A stretch of DNA of 64,000 bases from Paraspadella gotoi (GCA_051294375.1 CM119265.1:13384124-13448123), one strand, 5' to 3'; counted from the first letter of the stretch, positions 34,587-48,510 are shown. Translations and numbers: made by a program. Notes: a model not told the origin generated them from the sequence alone.

Positions 34587-34739
34587 CCCCCCCCCACTTT
34601 TTTTTTCGTTTTTCTTTTTTTTTTTCTGTCTCTTTCAATTTCGTCCCATCTTTTGCCCCTTTCTTGGCCTTGCTCATTCTCTGTCTTGCCTTGTCCCTCA
34701 ATTGACCTTTGCTTACCTTTTCTAAAGCAAAGCTGTTTC

Positions 34740-34802
34740 TCTCTTTTCTCTCTTTTCTCTTTTTTTCTCTCTCTCTCTCTCCTCTCTCCTCTCTCGCTCT
34801 CT

Positions 34803-34833
<31 letters not shown>

Positions 34834-34870
34834 GTCTCCTCCAAGATCCTCTCCTCCTGCGTCTTCTCTT

Positions 34871-34916
<46 letters not shown>

Positions 34917-34925
34917 CTCTCTCGT
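34740..34925 (+). repeat. (CT)n-rich microsatellite block
   Basis: CT units with TTCT and CCTC interruptions, producing spurious Ser/Leu ORFs on this strand and Glu/Arg ORFs on the other. Confidence 0.9.
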
Positions 34926-36274
34926 TTCCATGCAAATCTGTGAGCTGATAGGATACGCCTTCACGGGACTGAGAATTCGTAGCCTAAATTTTGTTACTCA
35001 GCTCATCCAAAAACATACATTATATAAAGTTATATGAATTAAGTGACGACAATTACGCAGGATTAGAAATACAGAAAATATTGGCTTACATATCATAGAA
35101 GCCAGTTGAAATCTTAGTTGCGGAATGAAAACACAGTCACAATGCAGCGCGCGTTACAATCTAAAAACGAGATATAAAATTAAAAGCTTAAAAAGTTAAT
35201 TCATACATGACAAACTCCATTCTATAGCAATTTAAATTATCTGAGACTCACTCTTTCTATTTACTCAGATCGCCTTCATCGACCTTCGCAATGGAATAAA
35301 AATCAGGTACGAAAAATTCTGGAATCGATAGTCTCTCTATCCCTCTCTCCGTTCGCTAGTTCGTTCGTCGAGTAATCAATGCAAATGGCGAAAGGGTTCA
35401 CACCCACAGCGACGCGAAATGACGCATCGCTTTATGCGAATGAGGTTCGAACTTCGAGGTTCTCATCCGATGGAAACGAGGACTTTGCAACCGTTCGGTT
35501 TTTCATTCTTTCCGTCACTTGTTTCTTTAATTAATTCTATCTATCAATTATTTTTTCTTTTCTTTTTTTAAATTTTTTTATTTAACTTTTTCTTACCTTC
35601 ATGTTGTTTTTCTTTCTCGTTTGATTTCTTCCTTCTGGATTAACCAACAATAGAGAGTTTAAGTCGCAAATTATTCAGCAAACATAGATTCTCTCAACAA
35701 AAGAAAAGAAAAAGGACGTGTGAGTGTTTCAGTAGAGCTAAGAGAACTTCCCTATCCTCAAGATGACGACGCATTCCGCAAGAAAGTATCGAGGTGAGAA
35801 AAATTAAAAAATTGTGATAATCAGAAACGTTGATTCCAATATCTTGCACCGCGTTAAATCACATTTCCAGTGATTATCTCAAGCATAAGACATATGCCTT
35901 AAAAGCGTCTAATGTTATCACTTTTCTACCAAATATTAAATAAAAGAAACTATGCGGAAAAACTAATTTATTTATTTATTTATTCATAGATCAACAAGGA
36001 AAATTTAAGAATTTAAATTTAAATTTAAAAACGAAGTATAAAAAACTAAAATAAAAAAATTATTTATACACAAACAAGTTTGAGCAAACAACGTCGGATC
36101 TACCTACGATAATTAAGCGGTAATAAGCAAATCTGATGATTAATCACGATAATTCTTTCTGACTTTCAATTTGTGATCTTAAAAGATCACAACAAATCAT
36201 AACATAACTGACTTCTTTATAAATCTATTAAAAAATCTATGTATAAATCAATTGATCTATCAATCATTACCAGT
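34926..36274. other. spacer, no gene recognised
   Basis: AT-rich. At 35763-35792 ATGACGACGCATTCCGCAAG is soon followed by a GTGAGA donor and could be a tiny first exon, but no partner exon was found. Nothing else seen. Confidence 0.45.
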
Positions 36275-36545
36275 AACTGCGCCAATACCAACTTGTATAT
36301 TTTGGTCAACTTGCATAATTTGCTCAACTTGCATAAATTGATGAACTTGAATAATTTGGTCAACTTGCATAATTTGCTCAACTTGCATAAATTGATGAAC
36401 TTGAATAATTTGGTCAACTTGCATAATTTGCTCAACTTGCATAATATGGTCAACTTGCATAATTTTGTCAACATGTATAATTTGGTCAACTTGCATAATT
36501 TGGTTCACTTGCATAGTTTGGTCAACCGGCATAATTTGGTTAAAT
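36275..36545 (+). repeat. 18-bp minisatellite
   Basis: Units of TTGGTCAACTTGCATAAT and close variants (TTGCTCAACTTGCATAAA, TTGATGAACTTGAATAAT) in a higher-order 54-bp pattern. Being a multiple of three without stops, it leaves long ORFs open on both strands, which I do not regard as genes. Confidence 0.92.
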
Positions 36546-36649
36546 GCATATTTTTGTTATACTTTTTTCATATCAGATCTAATAAATCTAATCTAATTAA
36601 TGATTTTCTCCGTGAGAATAAGAGAGAGAGATAGAGAGACTTTAATAAA

Positions 36650-36975
36650 AATCAGTAAATGTGACTTTTGTTTTTTCTATCAAAACTCATTTCTACTAAT
36701 TACATATATAGCTTTATATAGCAAGCTTAATAACAAACTTTCTTACCCGCACACAAAATTTTATTTCAGTTCATCTACGTATGCAATCTTGAATAAATAA
36801 AATAATTATGAGTAAAAAGTTTAAGTAAATATGACTTTTGTTTTTTCCACTTATACTCATTTCCACTAGGACGATTCCATCGAAACTTTATATCTAGCTT
36901 AATCACACACTTTCCTACCCACACACAAAATTTCATTCCAATCCATCCTACCAATCATGAGTAATTGGAGTTTTT
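36650..36975. repeat. imperfect tandem duplication (about 180 bp unit)
   Basis: AGTAAATGTGACTTTTGTTT..CACACAAAATTTTATTTCAG at 36655-36770 recurs as AGTAAATATGACTTTTGTTT..CACACAAAATTTCATTCCA at 36826-36945. GGACGGACGGACAGACATC follows at about 36986. It looks like an old duplicated element end. Confidence 0.7.
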
Positions 36976-37179
36976 TGCTAAGGGGGGACGGACGGACAGA
37001 CATCATTTTTTTTTTTGGCATAATTTATCATAATTCGATGTTCTGACATGATTTAAGTGAATGACCGACAAGATTGTGGGGGTGGACCGACAAAGTGAAT
37101 TATAGAGTCGGAATCCGCGATAAGCAGACCCGACTAAAAATAACGCGAACGATTTTCAAATAAAATTTGCTTTAGTTGC

Positions 37180-40100
37180 TCAAAGCTTGGGATAAAGCGA
37201 TGAACCCCATTGAGGAACACCGTAGGGTTCCAAGGGCGGGGCAGAAGGCTCCTGTTCCTTTTCTGGCGTCGTTGGGCGAGAATTGACCGGGGTTACGTTC
37301 GCCGACGGCACCAAGCAGGCGTAGGGCGGCGGCGCTTCAGAATAATATGGAGGTGGCTGCGAAAGTCGTTGAGAGATAGTATATTATCTTATCATTATTA
37401 TAATATAATAATTATACAATTCTTTGTGGAAAAATTGATAAAACTTAAAAATTTATGTCGTAAAATAGGTTCTTTTTGGTACCTGAAGATAATCTGCCGC
37501 GGCTGCGGCCCCGGCGCCGGCGGCGGCTGCACCAGATTTAAGGGCAGAGTGAGCCTCTTTCGTAATCAGGTACCATGAGTGAACATCCAGCGGGTAATCT
37601 GGACCATTTTCCTGGTGAACAAACTTGGCCGAAGTATCGATCGAGCACAGCAGTACGTATCCACTTTGGTAAAGCGTATACAGCAGGTTGACGGCGAGTG
37701 CTTAGAAATATATTTTTATTTTATTTTATTTAGTACAAAGGATAGACAATTCTCATTGGAACTAACCTTTATTTTGCCAATGTCCCCAGTCCCAGGGATT
37801 CCCTTTAAGCTTCCACTCTTCCGAGGAACCGTACTGTCGGCGACGCTGGACGATCCACTGTTGGCTTATCGCCCTGTCGATATTTTCCACGAGATTCTTG
37901 GGACAGTTGATGGCGCGAATCTTATCTGACTCGTTGAAGCTTAACTAAATTGAATGAAGTTTGTTTTCACAAAGGGAGAAAGTAGAGCAAAGGGACGAAC
38001 CAATCAAATTTACTCACGACAACGACGCTCGTGTTGATGGGGTTGCATCTCTCGAAGAAGCAAGAGTGTTTGTCGTTGTCTTTGCGAGAGCAATCGATGG
38101 TCGACTTTACCATCCAACCTAGAGACATCAGGGCTTCGAGAATCTGCAAGAAAGTAGGAAAAAGAGACAGTAAAAACACAAAAAATGAAACAAAAGATGT
38201 TTAAAGCCAATTAATACTTTGGCAAACATGAGTCGAGCTTGAACGGCGTTTGTTCCATCCGCCCACCACGGAGTTCCATGCATTTCTAAAACGTAAAAGT
38301 CATCCTGAAGATTGGAATTAAGTTTGAAACATTAAATGTTTAGTTTGATTAAGCAAAAATTGTTAATTATTATTAAATAGACACCTTTTGTTCGGATCGT
38401 TTGAGCCCTTGGGGCCAATGTGAATTGATAACTGTTGACACAGATTGCACCACCAAGTGTTGCCAAGTGTTATCATTAGGCAAACGACCTAAAGAAAATT
38501 AATACGCCAAAGTTGAATACAACTGTTTATTGCCACTTCTATCGCTCTGTCTTTTTGTGCCACCATGAGCTTCATCACTACAGTAACTTAAAGATACTAC
38601 AGTCATTAATTAATTTTTAACCAACGAATCTGAGTTCGTCCATCTTGTGGAGGCCCATGCCAAACATGTTGGCCCCGATGCGAAAATCCATCGTCATGGC
38701 AGTTGCCAAGGGGTCCCGCAAGAAAAACAACGTGTCCGTCAATGGGCGGATGTTGCAATTGAGAATGAGGCGCCAACCCTGGTATAGAAAGTGGGATAAC
38801 TTTAAATCTGCCCAGCTTCGTTTGTTGTTATCTACTGTATGCATGATTGACATGATTGAACTAATGCTATGATTCTTAGCCAACTGAAAATAATCAGAAT
38901 TCTTTCTAAATATGGTTAAATATATAACATGAAATAATACCAACTAATAAGCAAGGAATATTGACCAACGACCCACCTGACTAGCCATAGTTTCGATGAT
39001 CCTCAGGATAGAGAGGCGTCCGTGAATGGCCTCACTCTCATTTGTAGTCCATCCCCAAGGACTTCCTTCCATATCCATGACCTGAGATCATCCACTTCAT
39101 ATTATGAAGTTATACTTCTCAATAAAAAGTTGCAGTAAAACCAGCATAGGCTTCATAAACAGGAAATCTGTAATGTACCTGAACGGTTATGGGATCGAAT
39201 TTGTTTTTCTTGTCAGTCGTTTTGCTCTTCATAGTCACTTTTTTGTGCCAGGATTTGCACACGACATCGAACAAAAGTTGCGCCTGAAGATGCGTTAAAA
39301 ATCTTTGTCGTATCATGAAATTGGTACAGCCATTATAAAAATTATCCATCCATACAATAATGTGATTCATTATGTATTACCAATCCACCATCGATGTTGA
39401 TGATCTGCAATTCAGTGGAACAATGAATTCCGACGACAGCGACGGAATGCGAGTCTTGGAAGATCCTCGCCATTTCCGGTTTGTATTCGAAAAATATTGT
39501 CGCAGTGTCGCCTAATCGTCGAAGATCCGACGATACGAGGGGAATCCATCCTGGGGTCAAGTTGAAAATATCATTTAATAAAAATTGGACGATTGAAAAA
39601 AAAAATAGCAATTTCATGCATTAGGCTTAAAAGTTGAAATTGAGAAGCAAGGAAAGATATTGCGCTTAATAGACTAAAGACGAAATTTAATGGATTACCT
39701 TTCATTTCCTTTCAACTTTTTCGGTGTTGGGTTTGCATTGTTATTCATAAAAATTAAGCATTAGCTCAATGCCCTAAACTAGCATGGCCGATTTTCTTAC
39801 TTAAGGCAAAACTTAAAAATTAAACACGATGACAAAATTAAACTAGTTTGAAATTAAACTAAATTAAACGAGCAAACTCACCTCTTCTCCCTAATTTGAG
39901 AAAAATGTCGGCAAGTAATCTTCTCGCCCAAATCGACTGCGAAGTCCCACCCGCGAGGACATGTTCGAAAGGAGAGCCATTCAGTTTGATTTTGTACCCA
40001 TATTCCACCTGTAGACAAGGACAATATTTTTCATCACATCACATCTCTCATCACATCACTGGGTCATTATTTTTTGGTTGGTTTCGCTTAACAGAAATCA

Positions 40101-40619
40101 CATTGTTGAAATGATGATTAAAATGGTACTACCATTGGTTGGTGAGAGGAAATGCCAGGAGGGTAATTTTCCCTGATGCAGTCTAAGATAATTAGAATTT
40201 CTGATTGTCGGCAATAATGAAGATAGAGTGAGTCGCGAACTGGAAATCATCAAACGTAATCAAGTTAGCGATTTTGCAATATTTGTTCTACGGTATCGAA
40301 AACCAGAAGTGTCAATGGAATAACTTCTCTATTTGATGATTTGATAAATTTATTTGTTAGTGCTCATACTTTTGATTGGTAATTTTTTTAATGATTCATA
40401 ATTTCATTAATTTTGAAAAATCTAATTTTTAATGTTTGTTAATATCAAGACGTAGATTAGCAACATTAAACTACGGAGGGTTTCTCATCATCAAGAGTAA
40501 ATAAAGGACCTAAATATAGAACAATCACGTTTACCAAGTGATCCTGTCAAAGTGATTGAAAAGAGAGGCAATCCGTCCGAAGGCGGCGGCGGAATCGGAG
40601 TAGAGGAATCGTTGCCCAT
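37180..40619 (-). CDS. myristoylation-signal protein with four tandem repeats and PPxY/PSAP tail
   Basis: I do not recognise a named family. Thirteen exons (40535-40619, 40133-40239, 39882-40008, 39381-39550, 39179-39283, 38977-39081, 38622-38778, 38385-38488, 38218-38304, 38018-38143, 37767-37944, 37483-37700, 37180-37356) splice in perfect phase into 581 aa. The protein starts MGNDSS, an N-myristoylation-type signal. Four related units of about 110-120 aa follow, at about 65-185, 199-318, 321-440 and 435-515. Shared marks are PW near the start (SPWGW, TPWWAD, NPWDW), an L-rich helix, G[WY] (RRGWIPLV, SQGWRLIL, SLGWMVKS, QSGYVLLC), and FF or WY about 20 residues later. An Ala-rich linker (residues 500-518) leads to PPPYYSEAPPPY (524-535) and PSAPPLEPY (560-568). 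PPxY binds WW domains of NEDD4-type ligases; PSAP binds the TSG101 UEV domain. I infer a membrane-anchored trafficking adaptor. Confidence 0.85.
39311..39360 (-). repeat. dispersed repeat family, partial copy D
   Basis: Only the AT-rich end is present: CATGAAATTGGTACAGCCAT, then TAAAAATTATCCATCCAT. Located in an intron of the 581-aa repeat protein gene. Confidence 0.65.
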
Positions 40620-43159
40620 TTTCAGTTCTTTGCTTTCTTTCAATTCGTATTTCTAGCTTTTTTGTGTTTTTTTTTAACCAAAGTTACAGATTTTCTGTTT
40701 TGACTTTCATTGTTGGCTGTAAATTATTTAAATCATTAAGAAGAGATTCAAAAGGCATAGATATATTTAGTTGTGGTGAGTCATAGTGAGAAACACCACG
40801 TTCATCCACTGATCTTTTGTTTCAAGCGAAGAAAACATAAAAGCTCGTTAGACTTTGCCACGTAGTATTCAAAGTCCTTTTATCAGACTTAGCAAAAAAT
40901 TATGAAAAGGAAGGATAAGCGAAAAATAAAAATAGTACAAATATAACTCGATCGAACCTAATCGAAAGGATGCCACTTTTACTCTTGCCGTCTGTTTGTT
41001 TAGATGAACGAAATATTAATTATCATCAGGAAAAATACAAATTACAATTATCATTAATGCTGCGGTTAATTTCACGAAGCGATATAAACAAATTAAAACC
41101 AGGAAATCAACTTGTTTCAGTCTCTCAACTACGAAGGCGAAAATTACCCGGCGATATTAATCCTGTTGTTTTGTGTTGTGAGCCGTTGTCCTGCTTTTTA
41201 GGAATTCGCGGCGGCTGCGAACTTCTAGATCTCGATTATCAAAACCAAAAAGAGAAGATTTTTGTCCGCCATTACTAATGCATTAGGCCTGGGGCACATG
41301 GGTAATTAGGGAAATGATTTTTGGTTCTAAACCGGTTACGGCATAAAATTCTGGTGCTTGAATCGCACAAACAGTAGATTTTCTCCTTGGAAAAAACATC
41401 TTACAACTGCTAAACAAAAATATGCAGTTAGAAATAATCAACAATAATTTGAGAAAAATTATAGAAACAATTGGCAAAAAGTTTCAAATGAATATTGGTT
41501 TATGCTTTTTTAAGATTCGAAAAAAAAGGGCAAGAAATGTGACTTAAATTATCTGTTTGTACCAGAGTTCTGGTGATTTATATCTCGATCTTTATCTTCT
41601 CTTTCCTTTTTATCCTCCTTTTTTCTTTTTTTTCTTCTTTTTTTCCGTTCTCCTCCTCTTTTTTCTCTTCCCACTATTTTTTCGGCAAACAAAAATTTTA
41701 AAGTTTGTTTTCGTTCCGAGTTACGACTTCCGTTTCGGACGATGGAGTAGACGATGTAGACGACGACGATGACCACGAAGACGCTGATAATAACAACGAA
41801 GTTAAACACAATGACAGCGAATGCTAGGTCGACTACTATAATCATAACAATGATGACAATAGGGCAAGGATGACAAAGACAAGAAAAAGAATGACGAGGA
41901 TAATTACGACGGCCAAAACGAAGACGACAACCACGACGATGATGACGAAGACGATGACAATGATTTAAAAAAAGAGACAACGACGATCTCAAAGTCGGGG
42001 GGTGGTCTTAGGCTGTTATCCGAAAACAAAGTGAGAAGGAAGTTGACCAATGACAAAAACGATAACGACCAAACAGACGAAAAAGTTGAACCATGACCTC
42101 GTGAAATTATGTTATGTTATGAAAGCCGTCTGGGAGGTGTTACCGACAAAAGCTCGATACTAATTCCGATATATTATATGCCATTACTTCAACAACTCAA
42201 AAAAAGTAAAAAAATATCTGAAAACAGTTTTAAAATGAGAAGGTTCGATAAGGAAATATTAGGTCGACGAATTAGATTTGGAAGGATTAGAAAAGATTGA
42301 CCACTGGAGTGGAAGCAAACAAACCTGTTCCGAGAAGGAGAATATATTGTTGAAGTCAAAAGGAGAAAGGTAGCGTTGAAAGCTATGCCTATAGTATGAA
42401 ATTGAAAGACGGAGACAAAGCGAAAATAATAAGAATAAGAAAAATGACAGAAAGAATGACAAGAATGAGTAAAAACATAAATGGGAGAAGAAAAAAAAAA
42501 GGAAAAACCGAATTGAAAAGCAAGAGGCGAAGCTAAAAGACGAGGGAAAGAGGAAACGGAACGGAGAGAGCCGGCAGAGGCGCTGCCAACCGCGCAAAAA
42601 AGATAAAACCTCACGTTTGTTTGCAAACAGAACCGGCGTCCAAAGAACTTCGCAAACATTAAGGGGCCCTTTTCCGAGCTGCGATCTGAATTTAACGAAA
42701 ACGAAATAAAAAAAAAAGGATTTCTCCAATTTTAATACCATTTATTTGGGAATTTTTAAAAATGACCTTTAGATCGGCTTTTGTCGCGATTCTTAGTTGC
42801 TGGTGCCTTTTGGAATTCATTAGCTCTTCCAGCAGAGTAAATGGAAGGTAAGCTGGCAGGTAAAATTCGGGCCAGGGTGGGAGGATTGAGAGAAAAACTT
42901 GGAAAGAGAGAATAAATACGCGACGAAAAAAAAGCTAAGAAACGAATTAATGAACGTAAGAGGAAATGAACAAACGAACCAAAAGACGAAGGAAAGAAAA
43001 AAAACGAATGAGAGAAGCAACGCACGATCTTACGAACAAACGAAGGAACAAAAGAACGAAAAAACGAATTAACTAATTTGACAGATTTCTTTGCTAAAAA
43101 TTAATATGTATAATTATATATTTGATATTTTGAGGGTAGTGATGCATGAAGTCATAAAA

Positions 43160-43160
<1 letters not shown>
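40620..43160. other. intergenic region, no gene recognised
   Basis: Includes the promoter side of the 581-aa protein gene (minus). A 102-codon + ORF at 40970-41278 contains several Cys (VVLCCEPLSCFLGIRGGC) but has no recognised domain and AT-rich codons. The 41.55-42.0 kb stretch is rich in GAC/GAT repeats giving acidic or basic pseudo-ORFs. Nothing else supported. Confidence 0.45.
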
Positions 43161-43164
<4 letters not shown>

Positions 43165-43245
<81 letters not shown>

Positions 43246-43250
43246 CTCCT
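43165..43250 (+). repeat. (CT)n microsatellite
   Basis: CT tract with CCTCTC and CATCTC interruptions. Confidence 0.9.
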
Positions 43251-44159
43251 GCATAAAATTCTTCTCACGTTCAAAAGGGATTCGAAAAGGGGGGCGTCGG
43301 AAAACTTCTGAGATACACGTATCGACCAGAAATGATAGTCACTCTCGAAGCCACGAGCAAAGGGCGCGAGTGTGAACAGATGACAGACTATCATTGACAG
43401 GCTTCAAAAATTCGATATTCAATTCGGGGCGTTGGCCGGTTTCGTTCGGACTCGAAACGATTGACATCAAATCGATTCCTACTCAATGGAAAATGTCGAG
43501 AATTAATTTTTTGACGAATTCATTGAAATGGAAATTCACTTAGAGGAACTGTATTAAAAAGAGAAAGATGTTTAAAGATGAAAGTGGCGCGCAAAGGAAC
43601 CCAAGTAAACTGGCATTTCACCCTGAAAATTGTTTATAGATGGCGGGAAAAGAGATATTTCCAGCGGAAAGAAAGGTGACTAATGCGTCAAGGGGGGCGA
43701 AGGGCCAATAAATTTAGATGAATGATAAAGACTCTTTATTTTTCATAATGGCATTATTCGAAGAGCATCGAAGAGTCGAAGTCGCACGACATAAAATTTT
43801 ATTTCTCTCCACGCGCGTCAATGATCAAAACATGTCTTGAAAATGAGTCACATGACTGACTGTCGAAGAAAGGGTCATGAGAAAACGACAGAAGCAAGCC
43901 GACGGGGCCACGAAGTACAAAAGGGGATGGGGCGAGCAGAAAAAGAAAGAGGGCGGGCCCGAAAGGGCGTGGCTGCGACCTCCGAATATAATTCCCATTC
44001 GTCGAATAACCATTTCATTAAGGTCATCTATATTCCGCTCGATTCGACGCCGTCCTTCGCCAGATACACAACCGATATAGAGAACGACTGGAGGACGAAA
44101 AGGGGAGAGGGGGGTGGCCCGGTATGGGGAGAGAAGGACTCTCTCAGGGAGAGTGCGCT

Positions 44160-44190
44160 AGAAAGAGAGAAGAGAGAGAAGAGGAGAGAG

Positions 44191-44250
<60 letters not shown>

Positions 44251-44312
44251 ATGAATGAATATAAGGATACGGTCATGGGCAAAACTCCGCGAGAGACAGA
44301 GAAAGAAAGAGA

Positions 44313-44373
<61 letters not shown>

Positions 44374-44425
44374 AAGAATGAATGAATATAAGGATACGGT
44401 CATGGGCACAAACTCCGCGAGAGAC

Positions 44426-44520
<95 letters not shown>
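44160..44520 (+). repeat. GA array containing a duplicated unique block
   Basis: Long GA tracts surround two copies of a block reading GAATGAATATAAGGATACGG then TCATGGGC and ACTCCGCGAGAGACAGAG, at about 44248-44305 and 44375-44430. The compound unit is about 127 bp. Confidence 0.9.
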
Positions 44521-44522
<2 letters not shown>

Positions 44523-45981
44523 TGCGACAAAATGAGGAAATCATTAAGAGTGAAAGGAGAAATTCGGGTCGACTTCCGGGAAGTGAAGAGAGAAAGTGTA
44601 AGTGTATTTGTCAATGAGTGAATTTGTAACGTGTGAATAATGAGACGGTGACTTTTACCAAGACTATAGTTATGACAAAGTCACTTGTTTAAAGAGCTCC
44701 CTTGATCGCGTTTATGTTTTATTGAAATGTTCTTCTTTGCTTATATATGTTATATATACATATATATGTATAAATATACATATATATGTATAAATATATA
44801 TATTACTAGACATGACTCAAACATCTAAAGTTCCGCCGCCGCCACTTCATAAAATGTGCAATTTGTGCGTGCGACGATAGATTTTATTAAAACAAAGGCA
44901 GAGTAATTTGGCTAATCAATCGACGTCGTTTTTTCCTCCTCCCTCAAGATTTCCCTCCCGTCGCGTCGGCTCGAGCGAATAATTTTCTCAAGAAAATCTA
45001 TTAAGGGAAACATAAAAGTGACGCAAGCAAAAATACCTTCTATCGGAGTTTCCCATTAACGCCGTTAGGGAGAGCAAGGATTGTCTCATAAACCAAGTCG
45101 TTCGAGTCGCTGGAAAAGAAAGGCAAACAAAAGAGAAATAGGTATGAATTAAGTATGAAATCACGTTATGAAATTTTTAAACGAATATTTGAAATCAAAA
45201 TATTTTTCTTAAACATTTTTTCAGATATTTTTGTTATCTTTTTCAATCAAAAAAATGAATTTGCATCCGTTTCGAACCGTTCGGTGACTAAATCAGGTTT
45301 GTTTGATCTTGGGCATTGACAAACCTGGCCACCTGCTTTCTACAAGTATTCAATGCGGATTGAGCAGCCGTTCTCCTCAGACGCCATTTCTCAAAACAAA
45401 ATTAGCGAAACCTCCCTCCGTCCAATATGAGGGGAAGGACAGCGATAAAACTGCCAGAAAGACAAACGTCGTCGTTGGCGTCGATACGTTTGGCGACGCT
45501 AACGTCGTCTTCGTCGTTGTCGTCGTCGTCTTCGTCGTTGTCGTCGTCGTCTTCGTCGTTGTCGTGACAAAAAGAGACTTTCCTTTGTATTTTGCCTCGC
45601 TGAAAAAAAGTGGTTTCAGGTCTTGTGAGCCTGATGATTGGTGATGGCGGAAAGGGTTAAAATGACGAGCGTTGCGGGTTCGAAAATCATTGCTTATTTA
45701 CGATGTTCACGCTGATACTTAGTCCAGCAAATGTGGACTTTGTCTGGAGAATTTTAAAAACATCTTCTGGTATTTTCAAATACCATTGCCCAATAATGCC
45801 AGATAATCTTTAAATTGTTCGCTAAGACCGTAATTGTTCGCGGTACGGAACGAAAAACGGGAAATATTGTTCGCAGGCGATAATTTGATTTCAGTTGAAA
45901 GCCAACGAAAAACGACCAGAGGCGACTGGAGCCACGCGCGCTCTAGCCTCGCGGCGAGAAAGGGAGTGATAATAATTCATG

Positions 45982-46078
<97 letters not shown>

Positions 46079-46223
46079 CCATAGCCAGGTAAAAGTATTT
46101 ATAAGGATTTTATCACTTTCGAGATAGCGAGACAGAGACTTAATGGATCGGAAGGTATTGAAAGCGCGCCCTGCTTATCAAGGACGACGTCGACTGCACA
46201 GATTAAGGGGATCCAGATATCTT

Positions 46224-46353
<130 letters not shown>

Positions 46354-47696
46354 AGAGATTTGACGCTTCGATATTGCCTTCAGCCCACTCGATCTCGCTG
46401 GAGTTCTCTTTCACTTTCTCCCCGGTTTGGTCAGCGCCATCTGTGACCAACGTCTGGAAACCGAATCCCGTTCTCGATCTCCACCACATCATCCTCGGCC
46501 CACCTTCGACAACGCCCATTTCCTGGTTCCGGGTCCGTTTATTGGAATTCCGGCGCCGGAGGCGGAAATTTGATTCTCGGCGTCGAAATTCGATGAAAGC
46601 GTCGCGACGAGAAAAAAGGGGGGGCTCCGATTTTAGATGCGACCGAAGGTGAATCGAATTCTGGAGCACGAGGGGAGGTTTAAGTATTAGGTTAAGGTAT
46701 GTGACCACTACTACTATGTTAGAATTCCTGGGACATTGCAATAAAAGGTTGGGTAAGAAAGTCCTTATGTCTCTCAATCAAGAATTAAACCTTAAAATGT
46801 TAAAAGTTTATGTAGAAATATTAATTAATTATATATTGCGTTGTAGAAAATTTGGATCGCCGATTTTCTTTCTTAAAATCCAATCTAAAGATTGACTCAA
46901 AGCAAATTATACATAAAACGTTTAAAACTATTGAGAATTTTTTTAAAAAAAATTAATATGTGTCAGAGTCGTGACATGGTTTTCCAACGGTTAAAAGTGG
47001 TGTTTTTTCGCCCGACACAAAAAAAATTGGGTCCTACTTCGCCTTTTGATCGCGTCAATGTCTTTCGAAGAGAAAAAAAAAAGTTTTTTCAATTGGAAAA
47101 ATCGATTTCTCCAGTTTCCTCTTTGTTTTGCCTTCTAAGACTTCCTTTTTTTTGTTTTTGTTTTTTTGTTTCGGTTTTCCCATGTCTCGTTAGGAATTCA
47201 TGAGTTCGAATCCTGAAGGGGCCACTACTGCTTTTTTTTTTTTTGGTCTCTCTCCTCCTTCGCAATCTCATTGCTTGTTTTTTTTTTCCAGAGTTGGTGG
47301 GATTTGCAGTCGTCTTTGTGAGACTCCGATTTTCTGTTGCACGTTCGTTGCTTTTTCTTACATTAATGGTTATAGATTATAAATTATTATGAATGATTTT
47401 TATTTTTTTCGGTGGCCAATTATATTTTTCTAGACAGTAAAATTGTCTATAAATGGGCTGAATTATGCTCAAGCGAACAAAACTATATTCCTTAAACCTA
47501 CGCCTCACCCACTGTTTCCTTTTCGCGCCTCGTTTCACTTCGAAATTCCAGCATCTGCTAAAGTCGTCGAGCACTTGGTTAAGCCTCTGGAGACGCTGTG
47601 TTGTCTGCGTTTGCTCCCCCAAAAAATATTTTTCGCTCGATAAACCTAAACTTAAAAAAAATGTCTTTGTTTGTACGTTTATACTCCTAAGTTATT

Positions 47697-47810
<114 letters not shown>

Positions 47811-48309
47811 ACGATCAATGTCGTCACCTTCCCGTCAACAACGACAGAACTAATCGCGTTGCGAATACGTTAAAAAAAGGACCCGTCGTTCTTGACGGAC
47901 GTGACGTGAGATTACGTCTCAATTTGCGACAAAAAAAACCAGCGTCTGTCGAACTCTTGACGGGGGAAAAACGAGAAGAACAATCTCAGCCGCGAAGGAA
48001 GGGTTACGCACATGATGACGCACGTGCACACTTTGACAATGGCGCACTAAATAATATCGAAGATGAACATGGCAACTCATAAGATGACGCTGATGCACAT
48101 TCTGATGCACAAGTTGACGCATATGCAGAATTAGACATTGACCAATGACCAACATGCTGACGGAGAAGCTTTCTCTCACAATGACGCTCACGCAGACGCG
48201 AAAGGGGGGAAAAAAACTTGGCTTTTGCCATCTTTGCCGCCCACCTAAGTCAAGCGACCTTCACAAACGACCTTCGCTTCGCTGCTTTATTTTCACCCCT
48301 TTTCAGCGC

Positions 48310-48510
48310 TTGAGGGAATCACCCATTCCGATGCGAGACGGAGAAAAAGACTCACCCATTTTAATGTGAAAGAGAGACTCACCCATTCGGATGCGCGAAA
48401 GAGACTTACTCACCCATTCTAATATTAAAGACTCACCCATTCCGATAAGAGAGACTTACCCATGCAAGAAAAAGGTCTCGTTCATTCTGATGCGCGAAAG
48501 AGACTCGCCC
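48310..48510 (+). repeat. degenerate 25-35-bp tandem repeat
   Basis: At least six copies of a unit built on ACTCACCCATTCCGATGCG followed by GAAAGAG or a variant. Copies differ strongly, so this is an old array. Confidence 0.75.

Noticed and set aside
36239-36634. 131-codon + ORF and two 90-codon - ORFs with Leu/Asn/His or Met/Gln/Val repeats
   Set aside because: All arise from the same 18-bp minisatellite, which has no stop codons in several frames.
40970-41278. 102-codon + ORF with several Cys residues
   Set aside because: AT-rich, no domain, no splice partners, and divergently placed in the promoter region of the 581-aa protein gene; noted only in the region entry.
41549-42741. Overlapping minus ORFs of 147-160 codons
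   Set aside because: Phe/Ser/Leu- and Val-rich translations of A/G-rich and GAC/GAT-rich DNA; no homology recognised.
45303-45644. 113-codon ORF with long poly-Val stretches
   Set aside because: The Val runs come from GTC/GTT trinucleotide repeats; flanks show no domain or splice partners.
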